From contig CANREV010000021.1 in NCBI GenBank assembly GCA_947629645.1, positions 1 to 47,576 on the forward strand: a DNA stretch of 47,576 nucleotides, read 5' to 3'. This document shows, in pieces, positions 23,144 to 30,571 of the stretch. The notes beneath the pieces were generated by a model. The model saw nothing but the letters and a program-made list of their open reading frames with translations. It was not told the DNA's origin and did not search any database. A program made the translations under genes and the position numbers. This DNA comes from an uncultured Acetatifactor sp. (lineage in GTDB: Bacteria > Bacillota > Clostridia > Lachnospirales > Lachnospiraceae). Positions within the stretch are counted from its first letter, which is position 1. Each line of letters begins with the position of its first letter.

Positions 23144-23827
23144 ATGTTTCAGATATTAGTGGTGGAGGACGACAAAGACCTGAACCGCACAGTTTGTTCT
23201 TTCTTAAACAAGAGCGGCTATCAGGCGGTGGGGTGTCTTTCCGCAAAGGAAGCCTACGACACCATGTACGGGAACACTTTCGATCTGATCATCTCCGATA
23301 TTATGATGCCCGGAATTGACGGTTATGAGTTTGCGAAAACAGTGCGTTCTCTGAACGAGGATATACCGATCCTCTTTATGACGGCGCGGGACGATCTGGC
23401 GTCCAAGCAGAAGGGCTTTCAGCTCGGAATCGATGATTACATGGTCAAGCCCATCGACCTTGACGAGCTTTTCCTGCGGATCGGCGCGCTTTTGCGGCGG
23501 GCGAAAATCGCCACCTCCCACAAGCTGGAGATCGGTGCGCTGCGGCTCGACATGGACGAGCGCACGGCGGTCTATGACGGAGACGGGATTCCTAGGGAAA
23601 TTCCTTTGACAACGCGGGAGTTCAATATCATCTATAAGCTGCTTTCTTACCCCGGCAAGACCTTTACCCGCACCCAGCTCATGGACGAATTTTGGGATGC
23701 GGAAACGAATACTGCGCCGAGAGCGGTTGACGTTTACATGACAAAGCTGCGCGGGAAGTTTGAATCCTGCAGCGAGTTTGAGCTTAAGACCGTTCACGGT
23801 CTGGGCTATAAGGCGGTGGTGAAATGA
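23144..23827 (+). CDS. OmpR/PhoB family response regulator
   Basis: A 227-residue response regulator: receiver domain with FQILVVEDDKD (acidic pocket), phospho-acceptor D52 in LIISDIMMPGIDG and Lys in MVKPIDLDEL; C-terminal winged helix (REIPLTTREFNIIYKLLSYP, PRAVDVYMTKLRGKFE, VHGLGYKAV). ATG 23144 has ACGGAGG at normal spacing; the 33 codons upstream belong to the leader hairpin. It overlaps the kinase gene by 4 bases (ATGA). It probably binds the CAAAC-N17-CAAAC sites at 22594 and 25814. Confidence 0.93.
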   Translation: MFQILVVEDDKDLNRTVCSFLNKSGYQAVGCLSAKEAYDTMYGNTFDLIISDIMMPGIDGYEFAKTVRSLNEDIPILFMTARDDLASKQKGFQLGIDDYMVKPIDLDELFLRIGALLRRAKIATSHKLEIGALRLDMDERTAVYDGDGIPREIPLTTREFNIIYKLLSYPGKTFTRTQLMDEFWDAETNTAPRAVDVYMTKLRGKFESCSEFELKTVHGLGYKAVVK

Positions 23828-24933
23828 GCGGGGAGAACGCTGTGCGGCGGCGAAAACGGCTGTTTGCCGCCCTGCGCCATTATGTCGTATTTTTTTTCCT
23901 GATTGCGTTTGTCATCACCTGCTGTATGCTGCTTTTTCTTAAAACTATGCAGACTTCTTTGGAGATCTCTTTCATGGGAAAGGGCACCCGAACCGCGGCG
24001 GCTCTGACGATGGGAAACGTGCTTTTTCTCAGCTTGCTATGCACCGTCATAGACGCTGTGCGCCGGAGGTTTATGGTAGAGCGTCCGGTGCGTCAGATCA
24101 TAAAGGGAGCGGAAAAACTCATGCACGGTGATTTTTCCGCCCGCATTGAACCGATTCACGGTTTTGCAGGCGAGGATGGATTTGACATCATCATCGATTG
24201 TTTTAACCGTATGGCAAAGGAGCTTTCCGGCGTGGAGACCCTGCGGACGGATTTCATTGCCAATGTGTCCCATGAATTGAAAACGCCGCTTGCCGTCATA
24301 CAGAATTACGGGACAATGCTCCAAAGTCCTGATCTGATAGAAGCGCAGCGGATGGAATACGCAAAGGCGATCACCGAGCAGTCCCGCCGCCTTGCGGATC
24401 TGATTACAAATATCCTGAAACTGAACCGGCTGGAAAACCAGCAGATTTATCCCGCCGCAAAACGGTATAATCTCGGAGAACAGCTTGCCGAGTGTCTGTT
24501 GAATTTTGAAAACACTTGGGGAAAAAAGAACATCGACATTGAAACGGATCTGGAAGAAGAAGTATTCGTGGAATCGGATGATGAGCTTTTGTCCCTGGTC
24601 TGGAACAATCTTTTTTCCAATGCTTTGAAATTTACGGAAGCTTACGGCATGGTGTCTGTAACGCTGAAAACCGAGGGAGATTTTGCCATTGTCCGGGTAT
24701 CCGACACCGGTTGTGGTATTTCGCCAAAGATCGGCAAACACATCTTTGAGAAATTCTATCAGGGCGACACTTCTCACGCCACCCAGGGCAACGGTCTGGG
24801 ACTGGCGCTGGTGAAAAGGGTGGTGGACATTGTCGGCGGCGATATTTCCGTTGAGAGCAGGCTCGGAAAAGGAAGCGCCTTTACCGTAAAGATTAGGAGG
24901 ACGGCGGATGGAGACATTCAGGAAAATCCTTAA
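23824..24933 (+). CDS. Sensor histidine kinase
   Basis: A 369-residue membrane kinase. Two helices (residues about 19-40 and 58-78) enclose only a very short extracellular loop, so it resembles intramembrane-sensing kinases. Then a HAMP-like segment, H-box NVSHELKTPLAVIQNYG (H150), N-box NNLFSNALKFTEAYG, and G-boxes VSDTGCGISPKIG and GNGLGLALVKRVVDIVGG. With such a small sensor loop the signal may come through one of the accompanying membrane proteins (24908, 25888 or the 32-residue peptide). Translationally coupled to the response regulator. Confidence 0.92.
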   Translation: MSGENAVRRRKRLFAALRHYVVFFFLIAFVITCCMLLFLKTMQTSLEISFMGKGTRTAAALTMGNVLFLSLLCTVIDAVRRRFMVERPVRQIIKGAEKLMHGDFSARIEPIHGFAGEDGFDIIIDCFNRMAKELSGVETLRTDFIANVSHELKTPLAVIQNYGTMLQSPDLIEAQRMEYAKAITEQSRRLADLITNILKLNRLENQQIYPAAKRYNLGEQLAECLLNFENTWGKKNIDIETDLEEEVFVESDDELLSLVWNNLFSNALKFTEAYGMVSVTLKTEGDFAIVRVSDTGCGISPKIGKHIFEKFYQGDTSHATQGNGLGLALVKRVVDIVGGDISVESRLGKGSAFTVKIRRTADGDIQENP

Positions 24934-25822
24934 AAAAATATTTTGCCTGTCCCCGTTTCTGACGGTTGTGGTATCACTTTTCGGCTATGGATTTGTGATT
25001 GCGGTGGCGGTGCTCCGCATTCAGAATCCCGCAGCGCAATACGCCTCCTATTTAGCCTCCGCCTATGCGCTGATCGTTACCATCACGAGATTTGTATATA
25101 TCCATACAACAATCGGCGGTGTCAGAAAATTCATTTCCGATCACCCGCTGATGAAAAAGTTTCGCTCCACCGCGGTGGGCGAAAAATACATGAACGATGT
25201 GCGTTTCCGCACGGGAGTTTCGCTGTATCAGGGGTTTTTCATAAATCTTTTGTATATCGTCATGAAGCTGGCATCGGGCATCGTGTACCGCTCTGCATGG
25301 TTTATTGTGCTGGCGGTCTACTACATCCTGCTGGCCGTGATGCGCTTCCTGCTGGTACGGCGGCTGAATGTGCAGGATGAGGCATCACAGCTGCGCCTTT
25401 ACCGACTGTGCGGAATCATGCTTTTGTTCATGAACCAGGCGCTTGTTGGCATCGTTGTCTTTATGGTGCAGCAAAATCGTGGCTTTGACTATCCGGGTTT
25501 TTTGATCTACGCGATGGCCGCTTATTCCTTTTACGCCGTCACGATTGCCATTATCAATATCGTGAAAACCAGACGACATAAAAGCCCGATCCTCTCAGCA
25601 GCCAAGGCCGTCAATCTTGTGGCGGCAATGGTGTCCATCCTCTCGCTGGAAACCGCCATGCTGGCGCAGTTTAGCGGAAACGATGATCCGAGGTTTCGCC
25701 CAATGATGACCGGCGCAACGGGAGGCGGCGTCTGCACCATCGTGATTGTTATGGCGATTTATATGATCCGGCGGGCAAACAAAAATCTCAAAAAAATTGA
25801 AACTAACAATTCTCAAACATAA
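24908..25822 (+). CDS. Polytopic membrane protein of the two-component locus
   Basis: A 304-residue protein with about seven or eight hydrophobic segments, no known catalytic motif and basic cytoplasmic loops. Its start overlaps the kinase 3' end by 26 bases, with TTAGGAGG inside the kinase gene as ribosome site, so the two are coupled. I do not recognise a named family beyond a conserved clostridial membrane protein. Coupling to a kinase with almost no extracellular domain suggests a sensing or effector partner. Confidence 0.72.
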   Translation: METFRKILKKIFCLSPFLTVVVSLFGYGFVIAVAVLRIQNPAAQYASYLASAYALIVTITRFVYIHTTIGGVRKFISDHPLMKKFRSTAVGEKYMNDVRFRTGVSLYQGFFINLLYIVMKLASGIVYRSAWFIVLAVYYILLAVMRFLLVRRLNVQDEASQLRLYRLCGIMLLFMNQALVGIVVFMVQQNRGFDYPGFLIYAMAAYSFYAVTIAIINIVKTRRHKSPILSAAKAVNLVAAMVSILSLETAMLAQFSGNDDPRFRPMMTGATGGGVCTIVIVMAIYMIRRANKNLKKIETNNSQT

Positions 25823-25856
25823 CTTGAATGTTTCGCAAACAGTTGACCGCTACAAT
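25814..25856 (+). promoter_or_regulatory. Two-component operator/promoter, copy 2
   Basis: CAAAC at 25814-25818 and 25836-25840 (22 apart) with CTTGAATGTTTC between, then 10 bases to TACAAT (25851-25856). Every spacing equals copy 1 at 22594-22636 although the remaining bases differ. It starts inside the end of the preceding gene and drives the gene at 25888. Confidence 0.72.
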
Positions 25857-25887
25857 ATCCGTAGAATCCTGAAAGGAGTAATGGATC

Positions 25888-26271
25888 ATGGAAGAAAAGA
25901 ATGAGACCTTCACCTATACCTATTCCGCAAAGGAGCAGGAAGAAATCAAGAAGATTCGGGATAAATATATCCCGCCGACAAAAGAAGAGACCTCGATGGA
26001 ACAACTTCGCCGCCTGGACAAGAGCGCCACAAAAGGGGCGACCGTTGTATCGCTGATCATCGGGATCCTCAGCGCCCTGGTCATGGGCGTGGGAATGTGC
26101 TGCACGATGCTTCCCGGCTGGAAGCAGTATTTCATTCCGGGCATTGTGATCGGCGTTGTCGGCATCATTGGCGTGATTGCGGCATATCCGGTCTACAACC
26201 ACATAGTCAGGCGTAAGAGAGAGAAACTCGCACCGGAAATCATGCGGTTATCAGAAGAATTGTTGAAATAA
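25888..26271 (+). CDS. Two-helix membrane protein of the two-component locus
   Basis: A 127-residue protein: a charged cytoplasmic N-terminus (SAKEQEEIKKIRDKYIPP), two membrane helices (TVVSLIIGILSALVMGVG and FIPGIVIGVVGIIGVIAA) and a basic C-terminal tail. Similar proteins sit beside two-component systems in Lachnospiraceae; no verified function is known to me. GAAAGGAG precedes the ATG, and it has its own copy of the locus operator. Confidence 0.72.
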   Translation: MEEKNETFTYTYSAKEQEEIKKIRDKYIPPTKEETSMEQLRRLDKSATKGATVVSLIIGILSALVMGVGMCCTMLPGWKQYFIPGIVIGVVGIIGVIAAYPVYNHIVRRKREKLAPEIMRLSEELLK

Positions 26272-26398
26272 AAAAAGATATCATTCTGGGAAAAAAATTA
26301 TATAGGATATTTTTTGGGGACGCATACGCCAGGATAACACAGGATTGTCGGCCTTGGGAAAATGTGATATAATGGACTTATTCAGACAAATGGCGGCC

Positions 26399-26440
26399 AA
26401 ATGGCCATTAACACCGTGAATGTAAAGCATTTATGGTATA
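26399..26440 (+). repeat. Dispersed palindromic repeat, copy 2
   Basis: AATGGCCATTA flank, then ACACCGTGAATG and CATTTATGGTAT arms that pair with two G-T wobbles and one mismatch. Same design as the elements at 15081 and 26469. Confidence 0.6.
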
Positions 26441-26468
26441 ATGACCTTTCAAGGTCGGGGACGGCCGG

Positions 26469-26512
26469 ATGGCCATCCATACCATGAATGAGAAGTATTC
26501 ATGGTATAACGT
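26469..26512 (+). repeat. Dispersed palindromic repeat, copy 3
   Basis: GATGGCCATCC flank, then ATACCATGAAT (26479-26489) pairing perfectly with ATTCATGGTAT (26497-26507). The 3' flank AACGTTTTT could make it terminator-like. Arm sequences differ from copy 1 by compensated changes (A to G, T to C), so the pairing is conserved. Confidence 0.65.
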
Positions 26513-26548
26513 TTTTATTGCCGCTTACGCGGCAGAAGGAGAGGAATC

Positions 26549-27079
26549 ATGGTAGAAGTGTTGAAGGCAATGGAACAGAGAAGTTCCACCCGTGGTTTTA
26601 CAGAAGAAAAGCTTACAAAGGATGAGCTGGACAGTCTGCTGCAGGCCGGTCTTCAGGCGCCTACGGCAGCTAATAAGCAGGAAGTTCATATCACTGTGGT
26701 TGACGGAAGCAACCCCATCCTGACCGAAATCGAAGCAACCAAAAACCGCCAGAGAGGGGTGGAGGATTCCTCTGATAATTTTTATTACAACGCGCCCGTT
26801 GTTTTGTTGCTGAGCGCCTCAAAATCTTTCCGCTGGAGCAGTGTGGACGCGGGGATCGCGGTGGAAAATATCGCGCTGGCAGCGGAAGGGCTGGGACTGG
26901 GAAGCCTGATTATCGGAAGCGTCAAAGACGCACTGTGCGGAGAGGACAGAGAATATTTTGAAACCGCTCTGAAATTCCCTGAAGGACATGAATTTAAAAT
27001 CGCTATCGCAGTGGGGCACAAGGCGGTCAGCAAAGAACCTCATGATTATAACATGAGTGAAAATGTTACCTATTTGTAA
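26549..27079 (+). CDS. Nitroreductase family protein
   Basis: A 176-residue FMN-dependent oxidoreductase: N-terminal MEQRSSTRGFTEEKLTKDEL, the APTAANKQ flavin-contact segment, APVVLLLSASK, and a helix DAGIAVENIALAAEGLGLGS typical of the fold. It reduces nitro compounds, quinones or flavins with NAD(P)H; the substrate is unspecified. The C-terminus is short and lacks a ferredoxin domain. It is preceded by a structured leader and followed by a terminator at 27092. Confidence 0.88.
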   Translation: MVEVLKAMEQRSSTRGFTEEKLTKDELDSLLQAGLQAPTAANKQEVHITVVDGSNPILTEIEATKNRQRGVEDSSDNFYYNAPVVLLLSASKSFRWSSVDAGIAVENIALAAEGLGLGSLIIGSVKDALCGEDREYFETALKFPEGHEFKIAIAVGHKAVSKEPHDYNMSENVTYL

Positions 27080-27091
27080 GATAGGAATGGG

Positions 27092-27122
27092 AAACACCTG
27101 CAGGAGGCTGCGGGTGTTTTTC
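27092..27122 (+). terminator. Rho-independent terminator after the nitroreductase gene
   Basis: AACACC (27093-27098) pairs with GGTGTT (27113-27118), with GCAG/CTGC inside, followed by a run of T. Confidence 0.8.
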
Positions 27123-27288
27123 GATATGGCTATTGCGCTGTCACCGTTAAATAAGAATCGTTGGCCCTGTCGGTGGTGAGTGAGTGCGCCTTTCGGAAAT
27201 AGGTGGTCATCTGGAAGCGGTTTCTCCTGTGGGCTATAGTTTCAGCATGACCCAGCAGAACGATAACTCGATTTGGAGGTATTTCAAA

Positions 27289-27789
27289 ATGAACAGATTT
27301 GTGGATGCTCTTATCAGCGAGGAAAAAAGCAGTTTAATTCCTGACGAATATGACTATTGGAAGGACGTAATAGGCAGTTGGGATTTGGATTTTGTATATA
27401 ACAGAGGAGCAGAAAAAGAGCGGCATATTAAAGGTGAATGGCACTTTACGAGGATTCTGGAAGGTCTCGGTATTCAGGACGTTTTCATCTGCCCCGCGAG
27501 AGGATTCAGATCAAAACCCGCCAAAGCATCGGAAGAATATGGTACGACTATAAGAATGTTTAATCCGGGTACTAATAAATGGGACATGGTATATACCTGC
27601 TATAAAACTATGAGCCGTTTTGTCGGAACAAAAGAAAATGGCCGCATTGTATTAACAAACATAAACAGCAGACGAAATCGGTGGGTATTTACGGAAATCG
27701 CGCCGGACAAATTTCACTGGCAAAACGAGTCCACCATGAAAGACGGAACGGTTAAGGTATGGTGTGAAGCGTTCGCTACAAGAATGTAG
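27289..27789 (+). CDS. Lipocalin-like DUF1579-type protein
   Basis: A 166-residue soluble protein with the pattern of DUF1579/lipocalin-like domains: YWKDVIGSWDLDFVYNRG, HIKGEWHFTRILEGLGIQDV, IRMFNPGTNKWDMVYTC, then alternating beta strands to the end. Such proteins are probably small beta barrels binding unknown ligands. ATG 27289 has GGAGG at normal distance; a longer frame to 27184 has none. 27790-28008 downstream is AT-rich and shows no gene. Confidence 0.7.
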   Translation: MNRFVDALISEEKSSLIPDEYDYWKDVIGSWDLDFVYNRGAEKERHIKGEWHFTRILEGLGIQDVFICPARGFRSKPAKASEEYGTTIRMFNPGTNKWDMVYTCYKTMSRFVGTKENGRIVLTNINSRRNRWVFTEIAPDKFHWQNESTMKDGTVKVWCEAFATRM

Positions 27790-28008
27790 TTGTTACTTAC
27801 AATATTGATAAATTCTGATTCGTTAAATTGCTCAACATCATTCTGGAACACATTATACAACAACCGGATACGAATTCAATTAAATATGTCCCTTTTCGGA
27901 AAAGTGTCCCTACTAGCTGCAATTCTAAAAAGAGACCTGTGTTGCTATTTAGTTGTGATTATAAATATAAATACTGTAGTTCAACGAACTGGAAGTTGAA
28001 GATCATTA

Positions 28009-28224
28009 TTAAAAAATGCGGACTAATATAACCACAACAAAGATAACAAGGATATTAAATACCCACGTCCATTTATTCCCCAGATTCATGGTATAACCAA
28101 ACCCACTTTGTGGACGTTTCATAATTATCCTTTTATCTTCTTTGTTGAAGTATATTCTCCCGGTTATCCATCCACTATTATAATCACGAGATTTCTTATT
28201 TGATTTGTCTGACTTATATCCCAT
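28009..28224 (-). CDS. Small DUF5808-like membrane protein
   Basis: A 71-residue protein with a polar N-terminus, the DUF5808-like core GRIYFNKEDKRIIMKRPQ followed by GFGYTMNLGNKWTW, and one C-terminal membrane helix (VFNILVIFVVVILVRIF). The domain is usually found at the end of small membrane proteins; its function is unknown. GGGAGG lies 8-9 bases before the ATG. Confidence 0.65.
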   Translation of the reverse strand: MGYKSDKSNKKSRDYNSGWITGRIYFNKEDKRIIMKRPQSGFGYTMNLGNKWTWVFNILVIFVVVILVRIF

Positions 28225-28546
28225 AATACTGTCCTCCCGCTAAATCCTGATTTGTTTCACTAACATAATACCATAATCATGCTCATTTATATATCACATT
28301 CCCATTAAATTTGTTCCACCATCTCTTTTCGGAAAATTCAAAAATCAACCATACCTATCAGGGAGCATGCCAAATCAGGCAGGGCTTCGACCAGACCCAC
28401 AATTCAGAAAAGGGACTTAAATATTGCTCCCTTTGTTTTGTTCACATTAGCACTTACTTATAGATAAGCTCGGAAAACCGAATTGCTCTTTACGATGGGA
28501 ATTCGTACAATATGAGATATAAAGAAAATGACAGAGGGGAGGCAAT
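28225..28546. other. Gene-free stretch with one terminator-like hairpin
   Basis: No supportable coding sequence in 322 bases. AAAGGGA (28409-28415) pairs with TCCCTTT (28428-28434), followed by GTTTTGTT, and could terminate a plus-strand transcript, though no gene upstream on that strand is evident. Confidence 0.4.
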
Positions 28547-28771
28547 GTGCTTGGGAAAAGCGCAACGCTGCACGGAAAAAGTATTGTAAATGCCGCTGTC
28601 GGCCTTGACTGCATGGGCTTTACCCACGCCTATGGGACGGCAATGGAGAAAAAGGAAGCCGCAAGAGCAATTGAGGAAGCTTGCCCCAGCGCGGCAGTAT
28701 TAGACGGATTCGCTATTCGCGGCAGTCCGCACTTATCATTGACACGGCAAGGCAAACACCCTGCCTTATAA
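28547..28771 (+). pseudogene. N-terminal fragment of an aldo/keto reductase
   Basis: The segment AAVGLDCMGFTHAYGTAMEKKEAARAIEEA matches the cofactor-barrel start of YhdN-type aldo/keto reductases (consensus GLGCMGMSxxYG; shown here in pieces: GLDCMGFTHAYG, then EKKEAARAIEEA). After about 45 residues the similarity ends, with no catalytic D-x3-Y, and the frame stops near 28770. GTG 28547 behind GGGGAGG is the apparent start. It runs into the 3' end of the HxlR gene, so the reductase was probably deleted down to this stub. Confidence 0.6.
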
Positions 28772-29098
28772 GTTGTTATTTCTTTTATAATCCTCTCCCC
28801 ATGCTTTCATTGCATCTAAAATTGGCTGGAGACTCTGTCCCAGATCTGAGAGCGCGTATTCTACTCTTGGCGGCACTTCCGGGTAAACAGTACGAGTGAT
28901 GATCCCGTCCGCTTCCATAGATCGCAGACTGTCGGTCAATACCTTCTGGCTGATGCCGTCCAGATTCTTCTGCAGCTCATTAAAGCGCCAGGGGCGCACA
29001 AGCAGGTTTCGTATAATCAGTAGTTTCCATTTGTTCCCGATCAGTTGTACGGTAGTTGCAACGGGACATTCGGGGATCAATTCAGCTTTCGTTTTCAT
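28766..29098 (-). CDS. HxlR family transcriptional regulator
   Basis: A 110-residue winged-helix regulator with the HxlR core: CPVATTVQLIGNKWKLLIIR, LQKNLDGISQKVLTDSLRSM, then RTVYPEVPPRVEYALSDLG. It has one Cys, C11, in the position (ECPVxxT) used as the redox/electrophile switch in YodB/HypR/QorR relatives. Its promoter is TTGATT-17-TATAAT at 29167-29139 on the minus strand. It is divergent from the ACGX peptide operon, which it may control. Confidence 0.88.
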   Translation of the reverse strand: MKTKAELIPECPVATTVQLIGNKWKLLIIRNLLVRPWRFNELQKNLDGISQKVLTDSLRSMEADGIITRTVYPEVPPRVEYALSDLGQSLQPILDAMKAWGEDYKRNNNL

Positions 29099-29138
29099 TA
29101 GAAATCTCCATTACTTCAAAATTGAATGTTACAATCAA

Positions 29139-29198
29139 ATTATAATGTGGCATTACCGAAAAATCAATAGCTGTACCAAAAGTTACAAAAAGGTAACT
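29139..29198. promoter_or_regulatory. Divergent control region with HxlR-type palindrome
   Basis: Minus-strand promoter for the HxlR gene: TTGATT (29167-29162), 17 bases, TATAAT (29144-29139). Next to it lies the palindrome AGTTAC-N6-GTAACT (29181-29198), resembling the TTAC/GTAA-type half-sites of YodB/HxlR-class regulators. A TTATAA at 29202 could be the plus-strand -10 for the peptide operon; its -35 is unclear. Confidence 0.55.
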
Positions 29199-29299
29199 AT
29201 GTTATAAAAAAGTGCGTACTTGTGAAAGCGAAGCGAGTTTGTATAATCGAAAACACAGGGAGATAATTTTTCCCCGAATAAAAGAAGGAGGATATGACA

Positions 29300-29422
29300 A
29301 TGGCACTTTCAAATCTTGCTGGATGGGCTGAGGATAAGGCTGCTTCTGCCTGCGGAGCTGCCTGTGGCGCATCTGATAAGTCTGCAGAGGCTCCCGCTGC
29401 CTGCGGCGCTTCCGATAAATAA
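29300..29422 (+). CDS. ACGX-repeat precursor peptide (RiPP-like)
   Basis: A 40-residue peptide, Ala-rich with three Cys, each in an A-C-G-A unit: ACGA at 17-20, then ACGASDK at 21-27 and ACGASDK again at 34-40. The N-terminal 16 residues (MALSNLAGWAEDKAAS) would be the leader/recognition part. It matches the ACGX peptides that genome surveys pair with a dedicated radical SAM/SPASM enzyme, which follows here 94 bases downstream. ATG 29300 is chosen over 29294 because AAGGAGG is 8 rather than 2 bases away. The product is presumably modified on the Cys or neighbouring residues; the chemistry is not known to me. Confidence 0.8.
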   Translation: MALSNLAGWAEDKAASACGAACGASDKSAEAPAACGASDK

Positions 29423-29440
29423 TCCGGACAGTTGGGGATT

Positions 29441-29469
29441 GTTCCCAGTTGGAATTGCCAGCTGGGAAC
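29441..29469 (+). other. Intercistronic hairpin between peptide and radical SAM genes
   Basis: GTTCCCAGTTGG (29441-29452) pairs with CCAGCTGGGAAC (29458-29469) through one G-T wobble, with a 5-base loop. No T-run follows, so it is more likely a partial terminator or an mRNA 3' stabiliser that yields more peptide than enzyme. Confidence 0.65.
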
Positions 29470-29515
29470 ATACGATAAAGATTCGGGAAACCGATTTATA
29501 TAGCGAGGGTATGAT

Positions 29516-30571
29516 ATGAAGCAGTATTTTTCTGAAGCGAAGCAATTCTTTGCTTTTCAATGGCACATCACGGACGAATGCGATCAGCGGTGTAAGCACT
29601 GCTATATCTTCTCCGGCGATGTTTGTAAAAAGCTGGATTCCATGAGCTGGGCGCAGATGGAGGATACTTTCTATAACTGTCTGGACTTCTGCGAGGTGTA
29701 TGACCGCCTGCCCTATTTCTATCTCACTGGTGGCGATCCCATCCTGCACCCGGATTTCTGGCGGCTGTTAGCGCTGTTCAAAGAACGGGGTGTCCCGTTT
29801 ACCATCATGGGTAACCCGTTTCACTTGAACGATCAGGTGTGCCGGGAAATGAAATATTACGGCTGTGAAAAGTACCAGCTTTCTCTTGATGGCCTCCATG
29901 AGACACATGACTGGTTCCGCAAGCCCGGATCTTTTGACTGTACGATAGAAAAGATCGGCTGCATCAATCGCGCTGGGATGCAAAGCGTGATTATGACAAC
30001 GGTATCCAAAACAAACTGCAGGGAGGTGCCGGGTATTATTGACGCGGTAGTGGCGGCGGGGGCGAACGTATTTGCCTTTTCCCGTTACGTTCCCAGCGGC
30101 GGCGACCTGGATGCTTCCATGACGCCTCGGGAGTATCGGGAGCTGCTGGCGATCTGCGATAAAAAATTCAAGAAGTATGAGGCGGAGGGCTGCCAAACCT
30201 ATTTCAACAAAAAAGATCATCTCTGGACGCTCTACGAGTATGAGACGGGGAGTTTTAAAATTCCCGCAGACGCAAAGGAGGGCATGATCTACGGCGGCTG
30301 CAACTGCGGAAACTGCCATATCACGATCCTGCCCACCGGAGATGTGTACGCCTGCCGCCGCGTTGCCGAAAGCAAAGTAGGAAATGTATTCACCGACCGG
30401 CTGGCCGATGTCTGGGTATGCGAGATGGAGCAGTACCGGGAGTATGATAAATTCGTCAAATGCGGAAAATGCGAACTGAAGGCGTGGTGCCGAGGCTGCC
30501 CCGCCGTGGCCAAGGGAACGAACGGTGACTTTTATGAAGCCGACCCGCAATGCTGGAAGGAGGTAGGCTGA
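29516..30571 (+). CDS. Radical SAM/SPASM peptide-modifying enzyme (ACGX system)
   Basis: A 351-residue enzyme. The radical SAM cluster motif is C22-x3-C26-x2-C29 (TDECDQRCKHCYIFSG), followed by YFYLTGGDPILHPD (GGDP variant of GGEP) and FTIMGNPFHLND. The C-terminal SPASM region is Cys-rich: about C262, C264, C267, C280, C316, C319, C325, C328, C346, enough for two auxiliary clusters. This architecture is that of enzymes which form thioether or carbon-carbon links on ribosomal peptides (subtilosin, sactipeptide and QhpD relatives). It fits the ACGX family by sequence feel and by its adjacent peptide. GAGGG at 29505 serves ATG 29516. Confidence 0.85.
   Translation: MKQYFSEAKQFFAFQWHITDECDQRCKHCYIFSGDVCKKLDSMSWAQMEDTFYNCLDFCEVYDRLPYFYLTGGDPILHPDFWRLLALFKERGVPFTIMGNPFHLNDQVCREMKYYGCEKYQLSLDGLHETHDWFRKPGSFDCTIEKIGCINRAGMQSVIMTTVSKTNCREVPGIIDAVVAAGANVFAFSRYVPSGGDLDASMTPREYRELLAICDKKFKKYEAEGCQTYFNKKDHLWTLYEYETGSFKIPADAKEGMIYGGCNCGNCHITILPTGDVYACRRVAESKVGNVFTDRLADVWVCEMEQYREYDKFVKCGKCELKAWCRGCPAVAKGTNGDFYEADPQCWKEVG

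Larger units (their letters stand above)
26345..26533 (+). promoter_or_regulatory. Promoter and hairpin-rich leader of the nitroreductase gene
   Basis: A promoter TTGTCG (26345-26350), 17-base spacer, TATAAT (26368-26373) starts a leader of about 165 bases. It holds four hairpins: repeat copy 2 (26399-26440), GACCTT/AAGGTC (26443-26456), repeat copy 3 (26469-26512) and GCCGC/GCGGC (26520-26533). The start codon follows at 26549. The arrangement could attenuate or stabilise the mRNA. Confidence 0.55.

Noticed and set aside
24037..24777. 246-codon minus-strand frame opposite the histidine kinase
   Set aside because: Antisense shadow; all kinase motifs are intact on the plus strand.
27790..28031. 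Overlapping short plus-strand frames
   Set aside because: AT-rich, no ribosome sites, frames disagree and none looks protein-like.
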